A stretch of 17,719 nucleotides of DNA from Bacteroidales bacterium (GTDB lineage Bacteria; Bacteroidota; Bacteroidia; Bacteroidales; UBA3663). The stretch spans positions 1 to 17,719 of the forward strand of contig SFEH01000033.1 of NCBI GenBank assembly GCA_004557315.1, given 5' to 3'. A program made the position numbers and the translations under genes. The first letter of the stretch is position 1. Each line of letters opens with the position of its first letter. The notes below the pieces were generated by a model. That model did no database searches, was not told the DNA's origin, and saw only the letters and a list, made by a program, of their open reading frames with translations. Of this stretch, positions 1 to 6,936 are shown one piece after another.

Positions 1-57
1 AAAAAGGATGTGTGGCTTCAAAAGCTCAATTTCGTCGTCGGCCCAAAGTATGCGCAT
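1..57 (-). CDS. porX: PorX-like T9SS response regulator, N-terminal fragment
   Basis: Reading leftward from the ATG at 57-55 gives 19 codons, MRILWADDEIELLKPHILF, open to the window edge; the rest of the gene lies outside. The ILWADDE core is the first strand and acidic pocket of a receiver (REC) domain. The following ELLKPHILF is what I remember as characteristic of PorX, the response regulator with a C-terminal PglZ/alkaline-phosphatase-like domain that works in control of the type IX secretion system in Bacteroidetes. The start lies 20 nt after the stop of the PorW-like gene, so it is probably co-transcribed with it. Only 19 residues are visible: the REC identity is strong, and PorX rather than another response regulator rests on the short sequence plus the T9SS neighbour. 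Confidence 0.72.
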   Translation of the reverse strand, partial: MRILWADDEIELLKPHILF

Positions 58-77
58 TGTTCAGTAAACATTAATTA

Positions 78-794
78 TTAAATACCATACGTCTCTTTCA
101 CCCATTGGAAGTAGTCATCGAAGGTTCTGCCTTTGAGAAGAGCGCGGAAGTTGGTCTCGGAAATGTCGATCATGTATATGCCTTCAGGGAGACTCAGAGT
201 TGCCGAATGGTCCATACGGTCGTGATATTCTATGAGGGCGTCGATATTGTCGAACTTGCTGACTATGAGTATAGAAAGTTCTCCTGTAGTCATGATCTCT
301 AGATCGAAATCCTTGACGAGATAGTTCTCGAAGTTGAACTTGGCTATCTCAAATAGGAGGTCGTTCTGTGATATGCTGTCGGTCTTGTAGGCAAGGAGAA
401 GAAGGTGAGGGATATCGTCGTTGTCAATAAATATCACCGTACTGTCGGCTTCTGAACCTTCCTGCTGCAACGTGCTGTTCCATGTCATGCCTTTGTTAGT
501 GGCTCCTTTCTGCACGTTTCTACCTTCGTGGATACCTTTGACCATCTGGCTCGCCAAAGGTGATACATCACTTGATGGATAGGTTGCAGTGAGCTGCTCC
601 AATGACTCGCGGAATGATTCAGTGTCGCCTTCCTGTACGTAACTGAGAGCGTGAAGGAAGAGGAATTTCGGCATGAGTCTTGTCAGTGGCCAGTGTTCAC
701 TGACCCAATGGTAGGTATCGTGTACCTTTTGGCTCTCGTTGGCGATGTATGCATTGTAGGTCGTGATGTATAGCGAGTCTTCCTGTGCAGCCAT
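78..794 (-). CDS. porW: PorW/SprE-like TPR protein, C-terminal fragment after a frameshift
   Basis: This 238-residue reading frame is the 3' part of the gene whose 5' part lies at 817-2223. The frame remains open upstream of its first ATG (794) back to about 860, and the upstream residues (SFPASAYAIAVSDPDYIDN) read as a TPR end leading directly into MAAQEDSLY. The internal ATG is therefore unlikely to be a true start. It contains a last TPR-like segment (KVHDTYHWVSEHWPLTRLMP, then FLFLHALSYVQEGD) followed by a conserved C-terminal domain ending FDDYFQWVKETYG. In PorW/SprE proteins this region belongs to an outer-membrane lipoprotein needed for T9SS secretion or gliding. As written it lacks its own signal peptide and would not be exported if translated alone. 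Assignment to the PorW/SprE family is from memory of homologues. Confidence 0.72.
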   Translation of the reverse strand: MAAQEDSLYITTYNAYIANESQKVHDTYHWVSEHWPLTRLMPKFLFLHALSYVQEGDTESFRESLEQLTATYPSSDVSPLASQMVKGIHEGRNVQKGATNKGMTWNSTLQQEGSEADSTVIFIDNDDIPHLLLLAYKTDSISQNDLLFEIAKFNFENYLVKDFDLEIMTTGELSILIVSKFDNIDALIEYHDRMDHSATLSLPEGIYMIDISETNFRALLKGRTFDDYFQWVKETYGI

Positions 795-816
795 CTGCTG
801 CAGGTTGTCGATGTAG

Positions 817-2223
817 TCAGGGTCGCTGACAGCAATGGCATAGGCAGATGCAGGGAAGGAGTGGATAGCGCTGCTCGAGCTGCTCGAAGGTCTGTATTGC
901 CAGCGGCAGGTCGTCGAGTTTCTCGTTGATGATGACTCCCATATTGTACATGCTCTCTTCGATCAGAGCATTGGCATTGGCCTTGTCGGCTTCGCTGAAT
1001 GGAATCTGTGCGAGATAGTATTCGCGGCTGTGAGGATCGATGGCATCTTTGCTTGCCTCTGACTTGTCATTGCCTGAAGCATTGGCATCAACTTGCTTGT
1101 CAATGTCTTGCTTTGTATCATCGTCGTTCAGACTTTCTTCGTCGGAGGTGTCAAAGTTGATGGCTACCTCTGTCTTGTTCTTGCGTCGCCAGTTGTCTTC
1201 AGGGCGACGAGGTCCCCAAATACGCTGGAACTCGACCTTTCCGGCACTGACAACAGCCTCGTTGTAGAAGTACCATGAATTGTCGATAGCACCCACGATA
1301 GGTTGCTGGAAGTCCTGATTGCCTGCCTCCTGCTGTGGCATATCCTGATTGCCCATGGCAGCCATCGCCTCTTGCACGGCTTTCTTCTCGGCTTTCTTCA
1401 GTGCCTTGATCTTCTTGTCAATGATGCGGAGAAGTTCATCTTTCGGCAAGGTTGAGAGATGGAGCAGAGAATCCTGCATGCGGATGGTCTCGGCATAGGT
1501 CTGCAATTCATCGCGCACTGCCGCGAGTCGTGCTTCTTCCTTGGTCATGACTACTGCACTGTCGGCCTTCACATGAATAGGACGTTCGAGCTTGATTTCT
1601 TCGAGGGCTATAGTAAACTCTTTTCGAAGCTGCTTGGTCAGTTTCTGAAATTCAGGCTGCTGGTTCAGCGACTTCAAGTCGGAATATCTCTTTTGTGGGA
1701 CGACGAGGTTCAGTTCGGCTTCCGCCTCAAAGGTGGAGCCTTGGACCGCATAGCAGCGTGCTTTCCAAATATGACATTCAGCGATGACCAAAGGCTTCCA
1801 CCAGAATCGGCGTGCCGTATGGGCAAATGTTGTGGCAGAGGCAATATAGTCGCGCTTGTAGAACTGTGCCTTTCCGCATAGTAACCATGCGTTGTGGATA
1901 TAGGGGTTCCACTCGCCGCGACTCTGCCACTCTTTGTCGGCAGGAGACGGGTTTTTCTTACGTTTCGGCTTCTGGGTGATGCTGCGAGTCTGCACGGCTT
2001 TCTTGCATTTGTCGATGGCACGGTCGAAGCAAGCATCGGCTGATGCCTCGTCTTTCTCAAGGTTCTTCAGACCTTCGTTATATGCCTCCTTGCCGTTGAA
2101 GAGAATGTTATATTTGGTGGTCAGTCCATACATGCTGCGTGTAAATGCCGTATTGCCCTTGCACGAGGTAAGAGCAATGATGCTTATCAACACTAATGGT
2201 ATGTATAGACACGTCTTTGTCAC
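817..2223 (-). CDS. porW: PorW/SprE-like T9SS lipoprotein, N-terminal part (frameshifted gene)
   Basis: Likely a TPR lipoprotein of the type IX secretion accessory family (PorW in Porphyromonas, SprE in Flavobacterium), anchored in the outer membrane on the periplasmic side. Residues 1-20 form a lipoprotein signal with lipobox LTSC (acylated Cys21). They are followed by the family-typical start (TTKYNILFNGKEAYNEG), a TPR stretch (residues ~100-170), a charged coiled-coil region (KKIKALKKAEKKA), the motif NSWYFYNEA and WGPRRPEDNWRRKNKT, an acidic low-complexity linker, and a TPR (YYLAQIPFSEADKANAN onward). The start is GTG at 2223-2221; an in-frame TGA lies four codons upstream, and it is the only candidate ahead of the signal peptide. 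The frame breaks near 861 and continues as 78-860, giving about 714 residues if repaired. That is shorter than the roughly 900-1000 I remember for relatives, and a central block of TPRs (between residues ~180 and ~235) seems absent. It lies 33 nt after the preceding small membrane-protein gene. Confidence 0.75.
   Translation of the reverse strand: MTKTCLYIPLVLISIIALTSCKGNTAFTRSMYGLTTKYNILFNGKEAYNEGLKNLEKDEASADACFDRAIDKCKKAVQTRSITQKPKRKKNPSPADKEWQSRGEWNPYIHNAWLLCGKAQFYKRDYIASATTFAHTARRFWWKPLVIAECHIWKARCYAVQGSTFEAEAELNLVVPQKRYSDLKSLNQQPEFQKLTKQLRKEFTIALEEIKLERPIHVKADSAVVMTKEEARLAAVRDELQTYAETIRMQDSLLHLSTLPKDELLRIIDKKIKALKKAEKKAVQEAMAAMGNQDMPQQEAGNQDFQQPIVGAIDNSWYFYNEAVVSAGKVEFQRIWGPRRPEDNWRRKNKTEVAINFDTSDEESLNDDDTKQDIDKQVDANASGNDKSEASKDAIDPHSREYYLAQIPFSEADKANANALIEESMYNMGVIINEKLDDLPLAIQTFEQLEQRYPLLPCICLCHCCQRP
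849..866 (-). other. Frameshift and possible internal deletion in the porW-like gene
   Basis: The upstream frame reads FEQLEQRYP and then goes out of frame (LLPCICLCHCCQRP, stop at 817-819). Removing one base near 861, or an equivalent indel, joins RYP to SFPASAYAIAVSDP in the downstream frame. Both RYP and SFP look like ends of TPR helices, and family members as I remember them carry roughly one further helix pair between such motifs. The event may therefore be a deletion between two TPR units whose length is not a multiple of three, rather than a single-base error. No slippery heptamer is visible that would suggest programmed frameshifting. An assembly or sequencing error cannot be excluded. 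Confidence 0.7.
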
Positions 2224-2256
2224 AACATTCTGTCACTCACGATCCATTCGGACCGA

Positions 2257-2745
2257 TTATTTCTTTGAGACTTTGTCGTTGCTGTGGTCGCCGGAAGTGG
2301 CAGGGCGGAAGCGGCGCTCGCGCACAATCAGGAGCACCTCGTCTTTTATCTGGTCGGGAATCTCGACACCACGCAGCTGCAGCGAGCGTACCCAGCCAGC
2401 TACTTCCACTTCTTTCAGCTCGTAGAAGACATTGGCAAAGGCCTCTGCCTCTTCGTCGGTGTATTCGTCGCTTTCGCGTCCCTTGAACGCATCGAGTTCT
2501 TCGTCATCGTAATATATGATTTCTTTCGATACAGCAGCAAGTAGCGAGTCGCGTTCACACGTGGCATGTTGTCCGCAGCATTCGTCGGGCACTTCCTTGG
2601 TCACCTCGAAAGGAGAGGTCTCGTCAGGACGGGCAGTACCTTCCTCCACTCGTTTTTCATAACGCTTATGGCCTATGAGAGAGAGGCCAAAGACGAGCAG
2701 TACAAGACATGCCAGAGAGACAAGCAAAACTAAAAATATAATCAT
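2257..2745 (-). CDS. Small membrane-anchored acidic protein of unknown function
   Basis: This 162-residue protein has one N-terminal hydrophobic helix (residues ~2-24, MIIFLVLLVSLACLVLLVFG) followed by a basic HKRYEKR stretch, so the rest is predicted cytoplasmic. The soluble part carries the motif ECCGQHATCERDSLL (CCGxHxxC, residues ~55-70), which could bind a metal, then an acidic segment (YYDDEELDAF, DEYTDEEAEAF) and a conserved-looking end (EVAGWVRSLQLRGVEIPDQIKDEVLLIV). I recall similar proteins in Bacteroides as conserved hypotheticals, but know no established function. It sits between aroA (58 nt upstream) and the PorW-like lipoprotein gene (33 nt downstream) in the same orientation and is probably in the same transcript. 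A link to T9SS is possible by position only. Confidence 0.7.
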   Translation of the reverse strand: MIIFLVLLVSLACLVLLVFGLSLIGHKRYEKRVEEGTARPDETSPFEVTKEVPDECCGQHATCERDSLLAAVSKEIIYYDDEELDAFKGRESDEYTDEEAEAFANVFYELKEVEVAGWVRSLQLRGVEIPDQIKDEVLLIVRERRFRPATSGDHSNDKVSKK

Positions 2746-2803
2746 ATTTATCTTTCTTTGTGTTCTTACTGAAAAGTGACAGTCTTTGGATTATTGTTAT
2801 TTG

Positions 2804-4075
2804 TCAACTTTCCTGAATTGCACACCCTATTGACTGGATGTCGTTCCAGAAGGTTGGATATGACTTGGTGACTACTTGAGGATTGTCGATGCAAATCGAG
2901 CCGTCGGCTGTGACGAGCGCAAGAGGTGCGAATGCCATTGCCATTCGGTGGTCCTGGTAGGTGGCGATAGGGTTGGTGTCGATGGTTGGGACAGTGGTCT
3001 CACCTTTCCACATCATCTCGCGGTCATCATTGTCGCCAACGATGAATCCGAGTTTGAGGAGCTCGTTTTCGAGAGCGGCAATGCGGTCGGTCTCCTTGAT
3101 GCGCAGGGTGTGGAGTCCGCAGATGTCGAACCTGACGCCAAGGGCACAGCATGAAGCGATGACGGTCTGTGCAAGGTCGGGCTGGCTCGACATGTCCCAT
3201 GCGACGTGTTCGGGCAGAGGCTCATTGGTTCTTGTTATTCTCACACCCTCGTCGCACGCTTCGGTTCTGATGCCAAGCTTGCTGAAATAGTCGGCAATGT
3301 GGCAGTCGCCCTGTGTGCTGTCGAGACGCAGACCCTTGAGCCGTATTGTGCTGATGCTATTGGACAATGCAAGGATCTCGTACCAGTAGCTCGCGGCGCT
3401 CCAGTCGGACTCGATAGCATAGGCGGTAGCGTTATAGCCCTGAGGGGCAATGCTGATCACGTTGCCGTCCCATGTGCTCTTGATGCCAAACTCCTCCATC
3501 ATCGACAGAGTCATGCGGATATATGGTACAGAGGTGACATTGTTGAGCAGATGCAGCTCGAGTCCCTGCTGCAGGGTAGGGGCAATCATGAGGAGGGCAG
3601 ATATGTACTGTGACGAGATGCTGCCGTCGATCTCGAGATGTCCGCCTTCGAGTCTCTTCCCATTGATGCGCAAAGGAGGGAAGCCTTCAGTCTCGGTGTA
3701 TTCGATATCGGCACCAAGTGAGCGGAGGGCATCGACCAGGACGCTGATTGGGCGCTGACGCATGCGTTGGCTGCCAGTCATGATCACCTTTGCTCCTGGT
3801 TTTGCAGAGAAGAAAGCCGTGAGGAAACGCATTGATGTGCCTGCCGCACCTATGTCGATGATGCGGTAGCCGTCTTCGTAGATGTATGTGCTTGTGTCGT
3901 GACTGTGTGCATTGAGCATCACTGTGGTATCATCGCAGTCAGAGAGATGCGAGATGGAGCAAGAGCCTTGGCATAGCCCCTGCATGATAAGGGCTCGGTT
4001 ACTGAGGCTCTTGCTTGCTGGAAGGTCGATAAGCACATCGTCAATCAATGTGCTCTTTGTAATCTTATATGTCAT
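2804..4075 (-). CDS. aroA: 3-phosphoshikimate 1-carboxyvinyltransferase (EPSP synthase)
   Basis: Catalyses transfer of the enolpyruvyl group from phosphoenolpyruvate to shikimate-3-phosphate, the sixth step of chorismate synthesis, in the cytosol. At 423 residues it has normal length and shows the family's landmarks: PASKSLSNR (residues 19-27, substrate-binding Lys22), AAGTSMR (77-83, the PEP/glyphosate loop), RQRP (106-109), SSQ (154-156), QPDLAQ with catalytic Asp300, RIKETDR (325-331, Glu328), QDHRMAM (374-380) and Lys404 near the C terminus. The PEP loop has AAGTSMRFLT where the E. coli-type enzyme has NAGTAMRPL, so the Pro after MR is Phe here. This marks a divergent loop, but I infer nothing firm about inhibitor sensitivity. 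The ATG at 4075 lies 20 nt after the pepT stop, consistent with transcription from the pepT promoter. Confidence 0.96.
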   Translation of the reverse strand: MTYKITKSTLIDDVLIDLPASKSLSNRALIMQGLCQGSCSISHLSDCDDTTVMLNAHSHDTSTYIYEDGYRIIDIGAAGTSMRFLTAFFSAKPGAKVIMTGSQRMRQRPISVLVDALRSLGADIEYTETEGFPPLRINGKRLEGGHLEIDGSISSQYISALLMIAPTLQQGLELHLLNNVTSVPYIRMTLSMMEEFGIKSTWDGNVISIAPQGYNATAYAIESDWSAASYWYEILALSNSISTIRLKGLRLDSTQGDCHIADYFSKLGIRTEACDEGVRITRTNEPLPEHVAWDMSSQPDLAQTVIASCCALGVRFDICGLHTLRIKETDRIAALENELLKLGFIVGDNDDREMMWKGETTVPTIDTNPIATYQDHRMAMAFAPLALVTADGSICIDNPQVVTKSYPTFWNDIQSIGCAIQES

Positions 4076-4095
4076 TGTTGGAAACTTGACTTACA

Positions 4096-5316
4096 TCATT
4101 CGGCAACTATGCGGCAGATGTTGACCACGGTCATCATAGCCTTTTCCATGCTCTGGACTGGTACGTATTCGTAACGTCCGTGCATGTTCATGCCACCTGC
4201 AAAGATGTTTGGACAAGGCAAGCCCTTGAACGAAAGCTGGGCTCCGTCGGTGCCGCCGCGTATTGGCTGTACCTTTGGTGTGACTCCTGCTTCGAGCATG
4301 GCCTGCTTGGCAATGTCGATGACGTGCATGATTGGCTCGATCTTTTCGAGCATATTGTAGTACTGGTCCTTGATCACTACCTCGCAGCAGCCTGGGTTAG
4401 CCTCATTGAACTGCTCAGCGAGATGCGAGACTGTGGCTTTGCGCAGTTCGAAGGTCTCGCGGTTGTGATCGCGGATGATGTAGTTGAGATGTGCGACCTC
4501 GACGCAGCCGTCCATCGACGTAAGGTGATAGAATCCCTCATAGCCTTCGGTGGTCTCTGGACGTTCGTCGCTCGGAAGAGTGGCAGCAAATTCGGTAGCG
4601 AGGATGCCTGCATTGATCATCTTGTTCTTGGCAGTGCCAGGGTGTACGTTCACGCCATGGAAGGTGAGCTTGGCCGAAGCTGCATTGAAGTTCTCATATT
4701 CGAGTTCTCCCACTTCGCCACCGTCCATCGTGTATGCCCAGTCGCAGCCGAAGAGCTCAACGTTGAACTTGTGTGCGCCAAGTCCGATCTCCTCGTCAGG
4801 ATTGAAGCCTACGCGTATCTTGCCGTGCTTGATTTCGGGATGAGCCATCAGGTATTCCATGGCAGTGATGATCTCTGCGATGCCTGCCTTGTCGTCGGCG
4901 CCAAGCAGGGTGGTTCCGTCGGTCACGATAAGGTCTTCGCCTTTGTGGTTGAGTATCTCTGGGAAGTATGAGGTCGAGAGCACTATGTTCTCTGCCTCGT
5001 TGAGCACGATGTCTTTGCCATCGTAGTTCTGGACGATGCGCGGATTGACATTCTTGCCACTGGCATCTGGTGCAGTATCCATGTGGGCAATGAACCCGAT
5101 GACAGGCACGTCGGCCTTGTCGGTATTGGCAGGAAGGGTGGCATATACATAGCCATTGTCGTCGATGGTCACATCAGAAAGTCCGATGCTGATGAGCTCC
5201 TGGTGAAGCTGCTTGGCGAAGGCCATCTGACCTGGGGTGCTCGGAGTCACCTCGGTGGTCTCGTCGCTTGTCGTCTCTACCTTGACGTACGACAGAAAAC
5301 GTTCGATTAATTCCAT
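4096..5316 (-). CDS. pepT: Peptidase T (tripeptide aminopeptidase)
   Basis: A zinc M20B metallopeptidase that removes the N-terminal residue from tripeptides in the cytosol. The 406 residues match the usual PepT length. Visible metal-ligand and catalytic motifs are GFIAHMDTAPD (His78, Asp80), LLGADDKAG (Asp141), DEEIG (catalytic Glu175, ligand Glu176), TMDGG (Asp198), and near the C terminus IRGGTDGAQLSFKG followed by GGMNMHGRYE (His at about 380). The start ATG at 5316 lies below a good TAnnTTTG promoter on the minus strand (5383-5390). It heads the leftward transcript. Facing it across the intergenic region are two transporters, one of the peptide POT family, which suggests co-evolved peptide uptake and breakdown. 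Confidence 0.96.
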   Translation of the reverse strand: MELIERFLSYVKVETTSDETTEVTPSTPGQMAFAKQLHQELISIGLSDVTIDDNGYVYATLPANTDKADVPVIGFIAHMDTAPDASGKNVNPRIVQNYDGKDIVLNEAENIVLSTSYFPEILNHKGEDLIVTDGTTLLGADDKAGIAEIITAMEYLMAHPEIKHGKIRVGFNPDEEIGLGAHKFNVELFGCDWAYTMDGGEVGELEYENFNAASAKLTFHGVNVHPGTAKNKMINAGILATEFAATLPSDERPETTEGYEGFYHLTSMDGCVEVAHLNYIIRDHNRETFELRKATVSHLAEQFNEANPGCCEVVIKDQYYNMLEKIEPIMHVIDIAKQAMLEAGVTPKVQPIRGGTDGAQLSFKGLPCPNIFAGGMNMHGRYEYVPVQSMEKAMMTVVNICRIVAE

Positions 5317-5382
5317 AGGTTGATATTTTTAGGGGAGATAAATCCCGTTAACTAATGTTGTCTGTTCAATAATTTTTCGAAA

Positions 5383-5412
5383 CAAAGTTAAAAAATAAAA
5401 TCCAATGCGCAA
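5383..5412 (-). promoter_or_regulatory. Bacteroidetes-type promoter for pepT-aroA operon
   Basis: On the minus strand a perfect TAACTTTG (-7 element, 5390-5383) is preceded by TTG (5412-5410) at 19 nt spacing, the Bacteroidetes sigma-70-like pattern. The predicted start site near 5377 would give a 5' leader of about 60 nt before the pepT ATG. Confidence 0.6.
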
Positions 5413-5471
5413 AAACTAATGTATGATTTTCGGAAAATTGCGGGTATTTTTCTGCTTTTTGCCCCATTTGC

Positions 5472-5502
5472 TTGCAATGTACAATAATTTATTGTAACTT
5501 TG
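5472..5502 (+). promoter_or_regulatory. Bacteroidetes-type promoter for the transporter genes
   Basis: TTG at 5472-5474 followed after 20 nt by TAACTTTG at 5495-5502 fits the Bacteroidetes -33/-7 consensus. The predicted start near 5508 leaves a leader of about 40 nt before the ATG at 5548. The spacer contains a perfect palindrome (5480-5496). Confidence 0.6.
5480..5496. promoter_or_regulatory. 17-bp perfect palindrome, candidate operator
   Basis: TACAATAATTTATTGTA is an 8-bp inverted repeat around a single central T. It lies in the -33/-7 spacer of the rightward transporter promoter and overlaps the first two bases of its -7 box, so a bound dimeric protein would block RNA polymerase. It is about 100 bp from the pepT promoter. 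The regulator is not encoded in the window. Confidence 0.45.
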
Positions 5503-5547
5503 TGCGATTTTGTGTCTATGCGTCAAAATAATAAAACACTAAAATAA

Positions 5548-6909
5548 ATGGTACAACAGATTCAAAAGAAACTGAGTGATTCTGCGGCAGCTCGTTGGGC
5601 GGCACTTGCCATAGTGTCGGTCACAATGATGTTTGCCTATTTCTTCACCGATGTGATGTCTCCTCTTGAGCCTCTTCTCACGGCCGCAAAGGAGGATGGA
5701 GGTCTCGGCTTGGGCTGGACGTCCGACGAGTATGGATTCTTCTCGGGTTCATACGGCTTTTTCAACGTGTTCCTTGGCTTGCTCTTTATCGGAGGCATTA
5801 TTCTCGATAAGTTCGGCATCCGTTTCACGGGACTCATGTCCACCATCCTCATGTTCGGCGGTGCCCTAATCAAGTGGTGGGCTGTGTCGAACACTTTTAC
5901 GGGAGAACTGTTCGGCTATCAGATGCAGGTCATCTGGGCTTGTCTCGGTTTTGCACTCTATGGTGTAGGAGCAGAGATTGCGGGCATCACGGTTTCAAAG
6001 GTCATTGTCAAGTGGTTTACAGGGCACGAGCTTGCTCTTGCCATGGGAGCTCAGGTTGCCTTGGCGCGATTCGGTACTGCTGCGGCACTCAGCTTTGCTT
6101 TGCCTTTCGCCAAGAACATGGGAGCCGTTTCAGCCTCTATTGGATTGGGCGCGGCAATGCTCTGCATCGGTATGCTTTCGTTTATCGTATATAACATCAT
6201 GGACAAGAAGGAAGATGCTGCAGTGGCGGCTTCTGCTACCGAACCAGAGGAAGGATTCAAGTTCTCGGACCTCAAGTTGTTGTTCTGCAACAAGGGTTTC
6301 TGGTATATTACCCTGCTCTGCCTTATGTTCTATGCCGGTGTTTTCCCTTTCCTCAAGTTTGCGACCAAGCTCATGGTCATCAAGTATGGCGTGGCAGAAG
6401 ACATTGCTGGCACCATTCCTTCGATGCTTCCTTATGGTACTATCGTGCTTACGCCACTCTTCGGCTATGTCTATGACAAGGTTGGAAAGGGTGCAACGCT
6501 CATGATCATCGGTTCGGTATTGCTCACTGTCGTTCATGCAGTGTTTGCCTTGCCAGAAGTCAATGCGGTGGCAGTAGCTATTGTGATGATGGTACTCCTT
6601 GGCATTGCATTCGGACTGGTTCCTTCTGCAATGTGGCCATCGGTACCAAAGATCATTCCTATGCAGCTGCTGGGAACAGCTTATGCCATGATATTCTACA
6701 TCCAGAACATCGGACTCTCGATGGTGCCAATCTGGATAGGAAAGATCAATCAGGCTAACACTGATGAGACAACAGGACTTATTGACTATACACAGACCAT
6801 GACAACCTTTGCAGGTTTCGGTGTTGTGGCAATCGTCATTGCAGTGCTTCTTCTGATCGAGGACAAGAAGAAGGGCTATGGCCTTCAGGAGGCAAATATC
6901 AAGAAATAA
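5548..6909 (+). CDS. MFS transporter, MFSD1-like (probable di/small-peptide carrier)
   Basis: A 453-residue polytopic inner-membrane protein with about 12 hydrophobic segments. Several stretches line up with human MFSD1 as I remember it: GGIILDKFGIR (MFS motif A region), GVGAEIAGITVSKVIVKWF then GHELALAMGAQVALARFG (MFSD1 has GIGGESLAVAQNTYAVSWF, then KELNLVFGLQLSMARIG), FYAGVFPFL (YYVAVFPFI), GYVYDKVGKG (GLLVDKTGKN), and LLGTAYAMIFYIQNIGLSM (QLGTAYGFMQSIQNLGLAI). MFSD1 is reported as a lysosomal dipeptide carrier; the bacterial substrate is inferred, not known. A charged loop (residues ~215-240, DKKEDAAVAASATEPEE) separates the two six-helix halves. It is first in the rightward operon, 27 nt ahead of a POT peptide transporter and divergent from peptidase T, which favours a peptide substrate. 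Confidence 0.85.
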   Translation: MVQQIQKKLSDSAAARWAALAIVSVTMMFAYFFTDVMSPLEPLLTAAKEDGGLGLGWTSDEYGFFSGSYGFFNVFLGLLFIGGIILDKFGIRFTGLMSTILMFGGALIKWWAVSNTFTGELFGYQMQVIWACLGFALYGVGAEIAGITVSKVIVKWFTGHELALAMGAQVALARFGTAAALSFALPFAKNMGAVSASIGLGAAMLCIGMLSFIVYNIMDKKEDAAVAASATEPEEGFKFSDLKLLFCNKGFWYITLLCLMFYAGVFPFLKFATKLMVIKYGVAEDIAGTIPSMLPYGTIVLTPLFGYVYDKVGKGATLMIIGSVLLTVVHAVFALPEVNAVAVAIVMMVLLGIAFGLVPSAMWPSVPKIIPMQLLGTAYAMIFYIQNIGLSMVPIWIGKINQANTDETTGLIDYTQTMTTFAGFGVVAIVIAVLLLIEDKKKGYGLQEANIKK

Positions 6910-6936
6910 CAATTATTAACCAATAATATTTAAATT

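Noticed and set aside
12..29. Small inverted repeat (GGCTTcaaAAGCTC) as a terminator of the porW-like gene
   Set aside because: Only four pairs, without a U-run, and it lies inside the porX-like coding sequence.
849..866. Programmed ribosomal frameshift in the porW-like gene
   Set aside because: No slippery heptamer, no downstream pseudoknot evident, and the protein seems to lack residues at the site, which frameshifting would not explain.
4180..4971. 263-codon plus-strand reading frame
   Set aside because: Fully antisense to pepT, which has all catalytic motifs; the frame has no recognisable domain and arises from codon bias on the other strand.
5331..5346. GGGA/TCCC stem in the pepT leader as a riboswitch
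   Set aside because: A four-pair stem with no conserved riboswitch features.
6130..6912. 260-codon minus-strand reading frame
   Set aside because: Antisense to the MFSD1-like transporter gene; rich in His and Cys, without domain features, a typical shadow frame.
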